Source: Xanthomonas campestris pv. badrii (GTDB taxonomy: Bacteria > Pseudomonadota > Gammaproteobacteria > Xanthomonadales > Xanthomonadaceae). From it: DNA of 64,000 nt. The translations under genes were made by a program, and so were the position numbers. The notes beneath the pieces are model-generated. The model saw only the letters and a list, made by a program, of their open reading frames with translations, was not told the DNA's origin and did not search any database. Shown piece by piece: positions 17,962 through 26,443 of this stretch (positions within the stretch are counted from its first letter, which is position 1; each line of letters begins with the position of its first letter). The DNA lies in NCBI RefSeq assembly GCF_012848175.1, contig NZ_CP051651.1, forward strand, positions 1,922,001 through 1,986,000. Reading direction: 5' to 3'.

Positions 17962-17982
17962 TTCCTGACAGCCTGTCAGGAA
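17962..17982. promoter_or_regulatory. Perfect 21-base palindrome upstream of rpoN2
   Basis: TTCCTGACAG, one central C and CTGTCAGGAA form a perfect inverted repeat about 105 bases before the rpoN2 start. No T-tract follows on either strand, so it is more likely an operator than a terminator. A further half-like CCTGACAG lies at 18067-18074. Confidence 0.5.
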
Positions 17983-18015
17983 TCCCCCGACATTTTTGGC
18001 GGGCTCGAGCGTGCC

Positions 18016-18031
18016 TGACGGAATTCCGTCA
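18016..18031. promoter_or_regulatory. Perfect 16-base palindrome upstream of rpoN2
   Basis: TGACGGAATTCCGTCA is a perfect palindrome 54 bases from the centre of the 21-base one. It shares the TGACnG half with it, so both may bind the same dimeric regulator. The whole 17858-18105 gap contains no gene. Confidence 0.45.
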
Positions 18032-18105
18032 CTGTTTTTGGCCAACGTGGCCCGGATGCACCTTTCACCCTCCTGACAGCCGGGCAAACGGTCCTTGGAA
18101 GTTGC

Positions 18106-18738
18106 TCAAACCAGCTCGTTGTGGTGCTTGGCTGCCAGCAGCACCAGATCGTTCGCACGCCGGCAGCCCAGCGACTCCATCATGCGCGCGCGGTGGGTCT
18201 CCACCGTCTTGACGCTGATGCCGAGGTCGGCGGCAATTTCCTTGTTGCTCTGGCCGCGGCCGATCTCGCGCAGGATCTCGCGCTGGCGCGGCGACAGGGC
18301 AGCGATACCGACCGGTTTTTCGCGGCCCAGCATCGGGGCGATCATCTTCGAGGAAATCTGCGGGCTCAGGAACACCTGGCCGGCGGCCGCGGCGCGCAGC
18401 GCCAGTTCCAGCTCCAGCGGAGCGGCATCCTTGACCACGAAGCCGACTGCGCCGCGATCGAGCGCGTCGCGCACGTGCACCGGGTCGTCATGCATGGACA
18501 TCATCACCACATGCGTGCGCGGTGCGGCGCGCAGCACATCGGTCATGGCGTCCAGTCCGCTGCGCCCGGGCAGCGACAGGTCCATCAGCACCAGATCGGG
18601 GCGATGCAGGGATGTCATGTCCAGGGCTTGTTGCGCGTTACTGGCCTCGCCGACGACATCGATGCCGGCGAAGGTTTGCAGCAGCCTGGACAGGCCTGCA
18701 CGGACAAGGGTGTGATCGTCGACGATGATGACTCGCAC
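18106..18738 (-). CDS. NarL/FixJ-type response regulator
   Basis: This 210-residue protein has a receiver domain (VIIVDDHT, phospho-acceptor D53 in LVLMDLSLPGRSG, K in FVVKDAAP) and a LuxR-type DNA-binding domain (LSPRQREILREIGRGQSNKEIA, VKTVETHRARMM). The GTG at 18738 is the best start because the receiver fold begins right after it (VRVIIVDDHT); an upstream frame extension to 18798 adds nothing domain-like. It lies between the PilZ-like gene and rpoN2 and may link an environmental kinase to flagellar gene expression; the kinase is unknown. Confidence 0.85.
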   Translation of the reverse strand: MRVIIVDDHTLVRAGLSRLLQTFAGIDVVGEASNAQQALDMTSLHRPDLVLMDLSLPGRSGLDAMTDVLRAAPRTHVVMMSMHDDPVHVRDALDRGAVGFVVKDAAPLELELALRAAAAGQVFLSPQISSKMIAPMLGREKPVGIAALSPRQREILREIGRGQSNKEIAADLGISVKTVETHRARMMESLGCRRANDLVLLAAKHHNELV

Positions 18739-18807
18739 GGCGCAGAAGGGACCTTTTTCGGTATAGGGCACCTTAGCCGACCCGGCGCCTGACGCCAACT
18801 GGCGGCG

Positions 18808-19374
18808 TCAGCGCTGGCGCCTGGCCTCGGCGATCTGACGGCGGTGCAAACGGAACAGATGACGTTCCAGAGCATCCTGCAACCCGGGGGCAAGCGGCGC
18901 GAAGCGCAGCCATAGCCACTGATCGTGGCCGTCGCTCGCGCTTGCCAGCACCTGTGCTGGAAGCTGTACAAGTTCAGGAAGCCAGTCGGACGGTTGCAGG
19001 CACACCACGCCCGTGGTGCCCGCCGCATGGCTGGTTGCGCAATTCAGGCGGATGCCGCGCACCGACCAGTGCACCAGGTTCTGGATCAGGCCACTGTCGC
19101 CCTGGCGTACCAGGCGGCCGATCAGCGCCAGCATCAGATCGAGCTTGGCGTCCATGCGCTGCACCAGCAGCGGCAGTTCGCCGCGGTCTTCGCTGGCTTC
19201 TTCGCTGCGCAGGTCCTCGACCTGGCCAAGACTGCGCAGCAGGGTTTCCGCGGCACTGTGTGCGCCGGCGTCGCCACCGGCGTGGAAGCCGGCCGGCAGA
19301 CGCAATTGGCAGCTGAGCGTGTCGGCAAACAGCTCGGCCTCTGCGTCCGGCGCGAGTGTGCCGAGCGCGGACAT
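18808..19374 (-). CDS. PilZ-like protein of the flagellar cluster
   Basis: This 188-residue protein has an N-terminal helical part with a long LVQRMDAKLDLMLALIGRL segment and a C-terminal beta-rich region. That region contains WSVRGIRLN, similar to the D/N-x-S-x2-G strand of PilZ domains. The RxxxR c-di-GMP-binding motif is not visible, so it is probably an atypical PilZ protein that does not bind the nucleotide in the usual way. It overlaps the fliT stop by one base and belongs to the fliS-fliT operon. Confidence 0.6.
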   Translation of the reverse strand: MSALGTLAPDAEAELFADTLSCQLRLPAGFHAGGDAGAHSAAETLLRSLGQVEDLRSEEASEDRGELPLLVQRMDAKLDLMLALIGRLVRQGDSGLIQNLVHWSVRGIRLNCATSHAAGTTGVVCLQPSDWLPELVQLPAQVLASASDGHDQWLWLRFAPLAPGLQDALERHLFRLHRRQIAEARRQR

Positions 19375-19667
19375 TAGATCCGGCCGACCCGGGCGTAGGC
19401 GCGGCTGGCCGAGGAGGAGGTGCGCTGCGCGCGGATCAGCTCCAGCAACTTGCGCTGACGCTCGCGCATCAGCCGCATCAGGTCCTGGTGCATCGTCAGC
19501 AGCGTCTGCAGGGCATCGCGGTCCTGGTCGAGGTCCACGTGCTGCGCGTACTGGCGCAGGTGCAGGTCGTGCGCATCCAGCATCAGCGGCATGACTTCGA
19601 ATTCCTCGTTCGCCATGGCGATCCGGATGTCGGCCATTTCGGCCTGAAGGCTTTGCACGCTATGCAT
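19374..19667 (-). CDS. fliT: FliT-like flagellar chaperone
   Basis: The 97-residue helical protein (MHSVQSLQAEMADIRIAM...) is rich in charged residues and leucines (QTLLTMHQDLMRLMRERQRKL), like FliT, the export chaperone for the filament cap FliD. Sequence similarity across FliT proteins is low, so the call rests on size, helicity and the position directly after fliS, where Xanthomonas fliT lies. It starts eight bases after fliS ends. Confidence 0.7.
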   Translation of the reverse strand: MHSVQSLQAEMADIRIAMANEEFEVMPLMLDAHDLHLRQYAQHVDLDQDRDALQTLLTMHQDLMRLMRERQRKLLELIRAQRTSSSASRAYARVGRI

Positions 19668-19675
19668 GGTTGGAC

Positions 19676-20089
19676 TCACGAAACGGCGGAGAGACCGCGT
19701 TGTTCGAGGGGGATGGAGTTCCACGCCGAGTCGATTTCGCTGAGCAGATCCAGCGCTTCGGTCAACGCGGTGTCGTCGTTGTGCAGATTGGCTGCGGTCA
19801 GGCGCTGCATGACGTAGTCGTACAGGGCCGACAGATTACCCGCAATCTCGCCGCCGGCTTCATGATCGAGCGAGCCGTTCAAGTGACCGACGATCGCGCA
19901 GGCTTCGCCGATGGCCTTGCCCTTGCGCGCCTGGTCGCCCTGCACCAGGCAGGCCTGGGCCAGACGGATGCGCTGGCAGGCGCCGGCGAACAGCAGCGAC
20001 ACCAGCTTGTGCGGGTCGGCTTCGGTCACGCTGGTGGACACGCCGACCTTGCGGTATTGCTCGGCGTACTGACGATTGGAACCGTACAT
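19676..20089 (-). CDS. fliS: Flagellin export chaperone FliS
   Basis: The 137-residue protein begins MYGSNRQYAEQYRKVGVSTSV and contains DPHKLVSLLFAGACQRI and SALYDYVMQRLTAANLHND, all characteristic FliS segments. FliS binds the disordered C-terminal end of flagellin and prevents premature polymerisation in the cytoplasm. The ATG at 20089 is set by the conserved MY start. A sigma28-like -10 element lies upstream, and the genes fliT and the PilZ-like protein follow closely. Confidence 0.93.
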   Translation of the reverse strand: MYGSNRQYAEQYRKVGVSTSVTEADPHKLVSLLFAGACQRIRLAQACLVQGDQARKGKAIGEACAIVGHLNGSLDHEAGGEIAGNLSALYDYVMQRLTAANLHNDDTALTEALDLLSEIDSAWNSIPLEQRGLSAVS

Positions 20090-20193
20090 GGATGACTCCT
20101 CAATGGGCTGACCTTCGCGGGTCCCGGAGCGCTGCGCTCGGGCGACGACGCTCCTGCCGACAGGCAAGGCCGAAATCACGATAGGCCCTTCTT

Positions 20194-20221
20194 GTATCGG
20201 CAATACCCTGACAGGACTTGA
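20194..20221 (-). promoter_or_regulatory. Candidate sigma28 promoter of fliS
   Basis: The minus strand has a perfect -10 box GCCGATAC, identical to those of fliD and the chemoreceptor gene. The -35 region is TCAA with 16 bases between, weaker than TAAA-N15. It would start transcription about 100 bases before fliS. Confidence 0.5.
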
Positions 20222-20239
20222 GGATCTGCATCACGTAAA

Positions 20240-21565
20240 TCAGCTCATCAGCAGGCTGCTGAGCGAGCTGGTGCTGCTCTGCAACTTGCTGATCATGGTT
20301 TCCATCGCGGTGAACTGGGCGGTGTAGCGGTCGCTGAGTTTTTCCATGCGCGCATCGAGGTCGTCCAGCTGCGATTCGTAGCCCTTGATGGTCTTGTTCA
20401 AGCTGTCCGAGCGCAGGGTAAGGGTGCCGTTGGTGACATTGACGTTGCTGTCGAGCAGCTTGGTCAGGGTGCCGCCGAACTTGCTGTCCTTGCCGAAGAC
20501 TTCTGCAGCGGCGCCACCGTCGGCGGCGATGGCGGTGTCGAACTTGGCGCCGTCGAAACTCATCACGCCATCCTTGTCGATGGTCAGGCCCAGGGCCTTG
20601 AGTTCGTTGACGTTGCCGCTGACCTGGCCCCGCAGCTGTTGCTGCAGGCTGCGTACCAGCGAGTCGCCGGTCAGTGCCGAAGCGCTCCTGGTCGTCGCGT
20701 CGTAGCTGCTGCTTTTGGCCAGAAGGGTGTTGGCGGTGTTGTAGGCGGCAGCGAAGGCGGTGAGGTTGCCCTTGAGGCCGCTGGTGTCGGCGGCCACGCC
20801 CAGATTGAACTTGGTGCCTTCGGCGGCCTTGGTGAGGGTGAGTACCACCCCTGGCACGATGTCGCTGACGGTATTGGAGCTGGATGTCCGCTCGAAGCCG
20901 TCCACACGCACCAGTGCGTCGGCTGCGGCCACGGTCTGGTTCAGTCCGCCGGTGACGCCGGGGCCATAGGTGAGGCCGCTCAGGCTCGGGTCGCTGGCAC
21001 TGATGGTCAGTGCGCCCTTGGTGCCGGAATCGACCGCATTGAAGACCAGGTGCTGGCCATCGTTGGCGGTGACCACGCTGGCGGTGACGCCCTTGCCGCC
21101 GGCAGCCTTGTTGATGGCCGCCGCGATGTCGGTGAGCTTGTCGGTGCCGCTGATGTCCACGGTCACGCTGCTGTCGCCGTAGCCGATCGTCAGCGTGCCG
21201 CTGCCCACCGTGGCATCGGCAGTGAACGCACCGGAGGCCAGCTTTTGCGCGGTGGCCAACGACACCACTTCCACCGAATAGTTGCCCGGCGCTGCCGAGC
21301 TGGTGGTGGTGGCAGTGAAACCGGCATCGGTCGGCACCGTGGCCTTGTAGGCGTTGGTGTCGGCGCTGCTGATGACCTTATCCAGCGCAGACTTGAGCGT
21401 GGTCATGCTGCTCTTGATCTGGCTGATCGCCGAGAGCTGGGTGGTCGCGGCGGTGCCGGCCTTGTTGATGCGGTTCTGTTCGGGGTCTTTCTCCGCGGCC
21501 ACCAGCTTGGACACCAATGTAGGGATGTCCAGTCCAGAGGTGGACGTGCTGACCAACGATGCCAT
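20240..21565 (-). CDS. fliD: Flagellar filament cap protein FliD
   Basis: The 441-residue protein starts MASLVSTSTSGLDIPTLVSK, the classical FliD N-terminus, and ends with the coiled-coil region YTAQFTAMETMISKLQSSTS. The middle is rich in Thr, Ser, Gly and Ala. FliD forms the cap under which flagellin monomers fold into the growing filament. The ATG at 21565 is chosen over an upstream frame start at 21598 because it gives the conserved start. A sigma28 promoter lies 57 bases upstream. Confidence 0.94.
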   Translation of the reverse strand: MASLVSTSTSGLDIPTLVSKLVAAEKDPEQNRINKAGTAATTQLSAISQIKSSMTTLKSALDKVISSADTNAYKATVPTDAGFTATTTSSAAPGNYSVEVVSLATAQKLASGAFTADATVGSGTLTIGYGDSSVTVDISGTDKLTDIAAAINKAAGGKGVTASVVTANDGQHLVFNAVDSGTKGALTISASDPSLSGLTYGPGVTGGLNQTVAAADALVRVDGFERTSSSNTVSDIVPGVVLTLTKAAEGTKFNLGVAADTSGLKGNLTAFAAAYNTANTLLAKSSSYDATTRSASALTGDSLVRSLQQQLRGQVSGNVNELKALGLTIDKDGVMSFDGAKFDTAIAADGGAAAEVFGKDSKFGGTLTKLLDSNVNVTNGTLTLRSDSLNKTIKGYESQLDDLDARMEKLSDRYTAQFTAMETMISKLQSSTSSLSSLLMS

Positions 21566-21621
21566 GGTGCATTCCTCGTCTGGGCGTCCGAAACGCACGG
21601 ACGCGTGGGATTACGTAACGG

Positions 21622-21648
21622 GTATCGGCTGCATCCGTGAGGACTTTA
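21622..21648 (-). promoter_or_regulatory. Sigma28 (FliA) promoter of fliD
   Basis: On the minus strand TAAA, 15 bases and GCCGATAC match the FliA consensus TAAA-N15-GCCGATAA. The -10 box ends 57 bases before the fliD ATG. Confidence 0.8.
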
Positions 21649-21761
21649 GCGGCAGCGTTGGATCACCCGCACCGGATGCAGGGATGCAAGTTCCATACCC
21701 GGATGAATTCGGCGGCCGGCGTCAAAAGCCCGTCTGGCCACTCTACAAAGGCAGCGGCCAC

Positions 21762-21789
21762 AAAAAAGCCCCTCCGAAGAGGGGCTTTG
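21762..21789 (-). terminator. Rho-independent terminator of fliC
   Basis: The minus strand forms AGCCCCTC, loop TTCG, GAGGGGCT, followed by a run of Ts. It lies 46 bases after the fliC stop and separates the fliC transcript from fliD. Confidence 0.92.
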
Positions 21790-21834
21790 GACTGCGCGGA
21801 GCGCTGCCGCATTGCTGCGGCAGGTAGCTGCCAG

Positions 21835-23034
21835 TTACTGCAGCAGGCTCAGCACGTTCTGCGGAACCGACTTGGCCTGGGCCAGCATGGCAGTACCGGC
21901 CTGCTGCAGGATCTGCGTACGGGTCAGCTCGGCGGTGGTCTTTGCATAGTCCGTATCGGCGATCCGGCTGCGCGAGGCGGTGAGATTCTCCGAGGTGGCA
22001 GCCAGATTGGCGATGGTGGAAGTGAAGCGATTCTGCACTGCGCCCATGTCCGCGCGCGAGGAATTGACCGCAGTCAGCGCCTTGTCGACGATTTCCAGGG
22101 CCTTCTGCGAGCCGGAGAACGTGGAAATGTCAAGGCTGCTCAGCGTGACGGCGGCACTGCCGGACGCGGCAGAGGCGGTGGTGAGGCCGGCGCTAGCAGT
22201 GATGCCCGCAGCGCTGGAGGTTCCGCCGGTCAGCGCAGTGAAGTCCTGGCCTGCCTTCAGCGACTCAAGCTTCAGATTGCCGCTGGTGTCGATCGAGGCA
22301 TACATGCCGGTCTGATCCAGCTTTTCGTTGATCGCCGAGGCGACCTTCTTGTTGACATCGGCTGCGGTGTCGCCGGAAGCGATCTTGACGTCTCCGATGG
22401 TGACGCTCTTGGCAGCGCCGCTGGCGTCGTTGAAGGACAGTGACATGCCACTGATGGAGCCGGAGGCAGTGGCGGTACCGGTGACGCCGGCACCGCTCAC
22501 CGCGGCGGCGAAGTTGGCCTTGCCCAGCGAGTCGATGTTGGCATCGACGATGTTGCTGACGCCGATGGTCTGGCCGGCATCGGCGCCGACCTGGAACAGC
22601 GCACCAGTGAACGAGCCGTCCAGCAGCTTGGTGCCGTTGAAGCTGGTCTGGTTGGCAACGCGGTCGATTTCAGCGGTCAGCTGCTTGACTTCGGAGTTCA
22701 GCGCATCGCGGTCGGTCTGCGAATTGGTGGCGTTGGACGACTGCACCGACAGCTCGCGGATACGCTGCAGGTTGTTGCCGATTTCCACCATGGCGCCTTC
22801 GGCGGTCTGGGACAGCGAGATACCGTCGTTGGCGTTGCGCGCGGCAACGTCCACGCCACGGATCTGCGTGGTGAAACGCTCGGAGATGGCGAGACCTGCG
22901 GCGTCCACCGAAGCGCTGACAATGCGCTTGCCGGAGGACAGCTGCTGGATGCTCAGCGCCATGCTTGAGCTGTTGGTGTTGAGGTTACGCTGAGCGTTCA
23001 GCGACATTACGTTGGTGTTGATTACCTGTGCCAT
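21835..23034 (-). CDS. fliC: Flagellin FliC
   Basis: This 399-residue flagellin has conserved helical ends ([18 protein letters not shown] at the start; [15 protein letters not shown] at the end) and a variable Ser/Thr/Ala-rich middle, the usual target of O-glycosylation. The flg22-equivalent region ([20 protein letters not shown], residues 30-49) carries Val at residue 43. A strong ribosome site (AGGAG) precedes the ATG at 23034, and a sigma28 promoter lies about 100 bases upstream. The glycan island at 1620-14465 is the likely source of its modification (inference). Confidence 0.96.
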   Translation of the reverse strand: MAQVINTNVMSLNAQRNLNTNSSSMALSIQQLSSGKRIVSASVDAAGLAISERFTTQIRGVDVAARNANDGISLSQTAEGAMVEIGNNLQRIRELSVQSSNATNSQTDRDALNSEVKQLTAEIDRVANQTSFNGTKLLDGSFTGALFQVGADAGQTIGVSNIVDANIDSLGKANFAAAVSGAGVTGTATASGSISGMSLSFNDASGAAKSVTIGDVKIASGDTAADVNKKVASAINEKLDQTGMYASIDTSGNLKLESLKAGQDFTALTGGTSSAAGITASAGLTTASAASGSAAVTLSSLDISTFSGSQKALEIVDKALTAVNSSRADMGAVQNRFTSTIANLAATSENLTASRSRIADTDYAKTTAELTRTQILQQAGTAMLAQAKSVPQNVLSLLQ

Positions 23035-23129
23035 TTTGATTTCTCCTAAGCGATTTTTCCGGCAAGGGGGACTTGCCCGGAGCCTCCGCAGGGGGGCCAT
23101 CAAGTTGGCCGTTGCCGCTGCTGAGATGA

Positions 23130-23156
23130 ATAACGGCGTTGCGTCAGGAACCTTTA
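23130..23156 (-). promoter_or_regulatory. Sigma28 (FliA) promoter of fliC
   Basis: The minus strand reads TAAA, 15 bases, GCCGTTAT. The -10 box is identical to that of flgM. The leader to the ATG is about 90 bases, and the rest of the 23035-23352 gap shows no gene. Confidence 0.82.
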
Positions 23157-23352
23157 GCGAAATTCAGTATTTTTTTACTGTTTTTCCGCCGCGGGACGAA
23201 AAGCGTAAGCGTTGTGTATCAAGGGGTTTGGTTTATTCGGCAGCACCCCGTAGATCTTTAGCGTTGGTATAAAGCTCGAGCAATAAACTCCGTCTGCCTG
23301 CACCGGGACTGCCGTGCAGGGGCGAAGCAAAACGCAGGTTTGCTGCGGAAAA

Positions 23353-24558
23353 TCAGCGGATCATGTTGAACAAGGTCGAGGACTGCATCTGCTGAAAAAT
23401 GGTCTGAGCAGCCTGCAGGGAGGCCTTCTCCAGTTCGTACTGCCCGATCGCGGTGGCATAGTCCAGGTCGCGGATCGACGACAAGGTGGTCTTTAGCGTG
23501 ACTTCGTTGGAGGCGAGCAAGGAGTTGGCGTTGTCGATGGCCGACAACTGCGCGCCGCCGGAAGCACGCGCATCGATCATCTTCGACGAGGCCTGCGCGA
23601 TGTCGCGCATCGACGACTGCAAGGTGTTGATCATCGCCGCCTTCTGCGGCGGGGTCAGGGTGTCGGAGGTGAGCGCACCGACCAGGTCGTCGATGGTGGA
23701 GAACACGTCCTTGGTGGTGGAGGCGCCGATCTGGAAGCTGTCGCCTGTCGCCGGTGCGCCGCTGATGCGCATGCGCACGCCGGCCGCGGCGATGTCCTCG
23801 CCATCCTTGTAGGTGCCGGTGCCGACCACTGCATTGGTGCTGTCGCGCACCTCATAGGTGTCGGCAGCGGTGAACTGCACGCTGTAGCTGCCGCCATTCC
23901 AGCTGCCGGTACTGGCATCGCGGCTGAAATCCAGCAGCAGGCCGGTACCGGCATTGGCGGCGTTGGCGTGCGCGTCCACGGTACCGTCGCCGGTGCGGAT
24001 ACGCATGAAGATCTCGCTGCCGGGCAGGGTGTCGCTGACGAAGGTGTCCGGCGCCACTTCGACCTGCTTCTGGGTCTGGTCGCCGTTGTAGACCACGCCG
24101 CCATTGCTCTTGATGAACGGTGCGCTGCCATCGGCGGTGCCGCCGAACAGATAGCGCCCGGTGCCATCGGTGCTGTTGGCAAGGCTCACCATGCTGTCGC
24201 GCAGGGCGGTCAGTTCCGAGGCGATCGCCTTGCGGTCGTCCGGGCTGAGCGTGGAGCTATTGGCCTGTATCGTCAATTCGGTGACGCGCGCCATTGTGTC
24301 GCCCGCGCGTGCCAGGACGTTTTCCTGCAGGCCCAGCCGGTTCTGCACGTTGTTGGCGTTCTCGCCGAAGCGGGCGATCGCGGCCAGCGCACGGTCCAGG
24401 CCCACCGCGGTGCCTGCGGCGACCGGATCGTCCTTGGCGGTGACCAGGCGCTGCCCGCTGGACAGTTGCGATTCGAGCTGGTTCAGCCGCGCCTGCTTGG
24501 CCCCCATCGAGGCCACCGACTGGCTATACATCATGCTGGTGGAGATACGGTCGGTCAT
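23353..24558 (-). CDS. flgL: Hook-filament junction protein FlgL (HAP3)
   Basis: The 401-residue protein starts MTDRISTSMMYSQSVASMGA and has the flagellin-like N-terminal helix (RLNQLESQLSSGQRLVTAKD) and C-terminal helix (YELEKASLQAAQTIFQQMQS). FlgL joins FlgK to the filament. Its start overlaps the flgK stop by one base, so the two are translationally coupled. No sigma28 site was found directly before flgK or flgL; transcription probably continues from flgJ. Confidence 0.94.
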   Translation of the reverse strand: MTDRISTSMMYSQSVASMGAKQARLNQLESQLSSGQRLVTAKDDPVAAGTAVGLDRALAAIARFGENANNVQNRLGLQENVLARAGDTMARVTELTIQANSSTLSPDDRKAIASELTALRDSMVSLANSTDGTGRYLFGGTADGSAPFIKSNGGVVYNGDQTQKQVEVAPDTFVSDTLPGSEIFMRIRTGDGTVDAHANAANAGTGLLLDFSRDASTGSWNGGSYSVQFTAADTYEVRDSTNAVVGTGTYKDGEDIAAAGVRMRISGAPATGDSFQIGASTTKDVFSTIDDLVGALTSDTLTPPQKAAMINTLQSSMRDIAQASSKMIDARASGGAQLSAIDNANSLLASNEVTLKTTLSSIRDLDYATAIGQYELEKASLQAAQTIFQQMQSSTLFNMIR

Positions 24559-26432
24559 CAGCGTACGGCGCCCAGGATGGCTTGGAAGATGGTGTCGGCG
24601 GTGGAGATCATCTGTGCAGCCGCCTGATAGGCCTGCTGCAGCTTGAGCATGTTGGCGGCTTCCTCATCGAGGTTGACGCCGGAAATCGAATCGCGGCTGG
24701 CCTGCGCCTGGTCGTCGATGACCTTCTGAGCGTCAGAGGCGTAGCTGGCCGCACGCGCGGCCGAACCCACCGAGGTGGTCAGGCCCGACAGCGCGCCGTT
24801 GAGCGTGACGGTGCCGCCGCTGAGCGCCTTGGCATCGTCGATCTTGGCCAGCAACTTGGCATTGCCGTTGTCGCTGGAGCCGGCGCCCATCGGGCCGACG
24901 CCGAAGGTGTCGCCAGCCTTGGGCGCGCCATCCAGCGCGAAGCTCCAGCCGTTGGCGCTGATGGTCTGCCCGGGGGTGTAGGCGAACGGACCGGCGCCAT
25001 CGATGGTGTATTGATTGGCGTCGATGAACTCCACTGACGATGGGGTCAGCAGCGCCGGATTCTGCGCATTGGTGACCTTGACGTCGCTGATCTTTCCCGA
25101 GCCCAGGTTGGCGACAGTGGCGGTGGCCTTGACCGGCGTTGCCGCGGCAATGCGCGACGGGTCGGTGATGGCTACCGACAGGGTGCCGGCCAGCCCGGCG
25201 GTGGGCTGCAGCAGGAATTTGTCGCCGTTGGCCGGCGTGCCGCCGACCACCATGCTCACGCCATTGAGCACCAGCGGGTTGGCAGCGGTGCCAGTGCCGG
25301 TCATCGGCACGACCGCGCCGGTGCTGGCGTTGGTGGCCTTCCACACGCCGCCGTCGAAGCTGAGCGTGACGTTCTGCCCGTCCACCGCCGCCATGTTGCT
25401 GAAGCTGGCGCTCAGCGCGGCGGTGCCGGTATTGCCCGGGTTGGCGGCGGTGGTGGGCGAGCCGATGTTGAAGAAGTTGCCGCCCATCGCGCCGTACAGG
25501 TCCATCCCCTGCGCGTGGCCGGCATTGAAGGTGCTGGCCATGCCCACGGCCAGGCGGCCCAGTTCGGCCTGGGTCGGCTCCAGCACGCTGCTGCGGAATT
25601 CCAGCAGGCCGCCGATCTGGCCACCCAGCGAATTGGCGCTGAGGCTGACGTTCTGGCCCTGGGTCTGCATCGCCACCTGCAGCTTGGTGGGCTGGTACGG
25701 GTCGGCTACCGTGGTGAGCCTGGCCGCGGTGGTGCCCACCACCAGCGCTTGGCCACCGGCGGTGAAGACATTCATGAAGCCGCCGTCTTGCATCACCGCG
25801 GTGCCGCCGGTGTACCCCACCAGCTTGCTCACCAGCGCGTCGCGCTGGTCCAGCATGTCCGGCGCCGCGTTGGCCGCGCTGTTGCCGATGGTGCCGTTGA
25901 TCTTGGCGATCTGCTGCGTCAAACGGTTGACTTCATCCACCGAGGACGTCAAGCCACTGTTGACTTCATTGCTCAGGCTGTCCATCTGCCCGTTGAGCTG
26001 CTTGAAGCGCGTGGCCAGCGAGTTGCCGCTATCGAGCATGCTCTGCCGCTCGGCGGTGGAGGACGCATTGGACGACACCGCGCTGGTGGAGTCGAAGAAG
26101 TTCGACCACAGCCCGGCGACGTTGGTGGCAGTGTTGGAGTAGAGCGCGTCCACGCGATTGGACAGCGAGGACAGCTGCTGCAGGCGCGCGAGTTCGCCGC
26201 CGCTGTCGAGCAGCCGCGAGATGGCCAGCTGGTCGGCCACCCGGCCCACATCGGTGATCTTGGCGCCATTGCCCACGAACGCGTAGCCCATGTCGGTGGG
26301 CGTGCGCGTTGCAAATTCCACGCGTTGGCGGCTGTAGCCTTCGGTATTGATGTTGGCGACGTTATGGCTAACGGTCGACAACGCCCGTTGGAAGGCGATC
26401 AGCGCGCTGGTCCCGGTGGACATGATGGACAT
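24558..26432 (-). CDS. flgK: Hook-associated protein FlgK (HAP1)
   Basis: The 624-residue protein begins MSIMSTGTSALIAFQRALST, with the rod/hook-type motif VSHNVANINTEGYSRQRVEF. It ends in the FlgK signature GVNLDEEAANMLKLQQAYQA. It forms the first junction ring between hook and filament. A second ATG at 26423 (MSTGTS) is an alternative start. It lies 11 bases after flgJ. Confidence 0.95.
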   Translation of the reverse strand: MSIMSTGTSALIAFQRALSTVSHNVANINTEGYSRQRVEFATRTPTDMGYAFVGNGAKITDVGRVADQLAISRLLDSGGELARLQQLSSLSNRVDALYSNTATNVAGLWSNFFDSTSAVSSNASSTAERQSMLDSGNSLATRFKQLNGQMDSLSNEVNSGLTSSVDEVNRLTQQIAKINGTIGNSAANAAPDMLDQRDALVSKLVGYTGGTAVMQDGGFMNVFTAGGQALVVGTTAARLTTVADPYQPTKLQVAMQTQGQNVSLSANSLGGQIGGLLEFRSSVLEPTQAELGRLAVGMASTFNAGHAQGMDLYGAMGGNFFNIGSPTTAANPGNTGTAALSASFSNMAAVDGQNVTLSFDGGVWKATNASTGAVVPMTGTGTAANPLVLNGVSMVVGGTPANGDKFLLQPTAGLAGTLSVAITDPSRIAAATPVKATATVANLGSGKISDVKVTNAQNPALLTPSSVEFIDANQYTIDGAGPFAYTPGQTISANGWSFALDGAPKAGDTFGVGPMGAGSSDNGNAKLLAKIDDAKALSGGTVTLNGALSGLTTSVGSAARAASYASDAQKVIDDQAQASRDSISGVNLDEEAANMLKLQQAYQAAAQMISTADTIFQAILGAVR

Positions 26433-26443
26433 GGACGTTTACC

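Noticed and set aside
23297..23320. Stem-loop CCTGCAC/GTGCAGG after flgL as a terminator
   Set aside because: No T-tract follows on either strand; a role in transcription ending cannot be supported.
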